The position numbers were made by a program, and so were the translations under genes. This document shows positions 63,509 through 64,000 of a stretch of 64,000 bases of DNA, in pieces. Every line of letters starts with the position of its first letter. Within the stretch, counting starts at the first letter, position 1. Where the stretch lies: contig CATNEN010000038.1 of assembly GCA_950097015.1 (NCBI GenBank), positions 17,494,001-17,558,000 of the forward strand, read 5' to 3'. Origin of the DNA: Macrostomum hystrix (lineage: Eukaryota; Platyhelminthes; Macrostomidae). Below the pieces are notes generated by a model. The model was not told where the DNA came from and did not search any database. It saw nothing but the letters and a program-made list of their open reading frames with translations.

Positions 63509-63817
63509 TGTAGCCTAGTGGTTAGGGCGTCAGACTCACGACTTGAAGGTCGGGGGTTCGATTCCCGTCTCCACTTAAACAATTTGTGTCCTTTAGCAAG
63601 ACACTTAACTCTGCATTGCTTCAGTTCACCCAGCTGTTAAATGGGTACCAGCATTAGCTGGGATAATTGAAGGTGGGTGTGGCGTCCCCCCAGTCCATGG
63701 ACTGAACAGCCGTACGCAGCCTTCAGATGCGCCGCGCAATAGCTGCGGCTGTGCTGTCGGCTGCACATCTGACCCGATTAGGGCAGGTGTAATCAATTAT
63801 TATTATTATTTATTATT
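63509..63817 (+). mobile_element. SINE family 2, full length with target duplication
   Basis: Flanked by AATCTAAAGT on both sides (63499-63508; 63818-63827). The head has TAGCCTAGTGGTTAGGGCGT (box A) and GGGTTCGATTCCC (box B). The body contains TTTAGCAAGACACTTAACTC, TTCAGTTCACCCAGCTGTTA and CAGTCCATGGACTG; the tail is (TTA)n. A tRNA gene is excluded by the missing acceptor stem and the dispersed copies. Confidence 0.93.
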
Positions 63818-64000
63818 AATCTAAAGTCTAACAAACTATAGGCACGTTATGCAAGCCCTGCAAATGTAATTTTATACAAGGGAATCGAATTTTTTGGCTA
63901 TTAAAATTATTTTCATGAACATTAACATAATTCAGAAATGTTGATTTCCATGATAATCATTTCAATAGTATACACAGGAATTTATTACAATGGGATAATA

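Overview
This is animal nuclear DNA: split genes with GT-AG introns, tRNA-derived SINEs, non-LTR retrotransposon, piggyBac, hAT and Helitron-like elements, and an extreme load of minisatellites. At least nineteen unrelated tandem arrays (unit 4 to about 64 bp) cover something under a third of the window. The gene set (Ral, an NT5DC1-like 5'-nucleotidase, a ZNRF3/RNF43-type Wnt regulator, SYT12) is bilaterian. Tightly packed same-strand genes with very short 3' UTRs and a possible trans-splice acceptor would suit a flatworm or another lophotrochozoan with spliced-leader processing, but the species cannot be fixed from this window.

Layout. 0-6.6 kb: arrays, one SINE, no gene. 6.6-9.8 kb: complete four-exon Ral GTPase on the minus strand, its two large introns made almost wholly of two different minisatellites. 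10.4-13.7 kb: a Helitron-like unit filled by two arrays. 14.0-15.85 kb: two-exon NT5DC1-like gene (minus). 16.1-23.8 kb: divergent four-exon ZNRF3/RNF43-like transmembrane RING ligase (plus), with a roughly 5.8 kb first intron holding three arrays and a hAT MITE with intact target duplication. 24.3-32.4 kb: SINEs and long arrays. 32.5-35.3 kb: polyglutamine-rich protein gene (minus). 36.1-37.2 kb: 38-bp array. 38.1-42.2 kb: a piggyBac copy with TTAA ends and decayed transposase, then a 5'-truncated non-LTR retrotransposon with 12-bp target duplications. 42.5-44.5 kb: two small multi-exon genes in tandem on the minus strand, spaced like an operon. 46.1-47.3 kb: hAT element with 8-bp target duplication. 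49.5 kb: Trp-rich helical ORF. 51-52 kb: dead retrotransposon. 53.3-54.3 kb: secreted WSC/PAN-like protein gene (minus). 58.9-62.5 kb: most of a SYT12 homologue (minus, N-terminus not found), every intron but one carrying a SINE or a minisatellite. 63.1-63.8 kb: full-length copies of both SINE families with target duplications.

The genes do not form a functional cluster. Ral and SYT12 both act in vesicle traffic and ZNRF3/RNF43 controls Wnt receptor turnover, but nothing in the sequence links them. Several exon models (small tandem genes, WSC/PAN gene, gene starting at 44038) were assembled by reading splice sites and phases on the minus strand and are stated as such.
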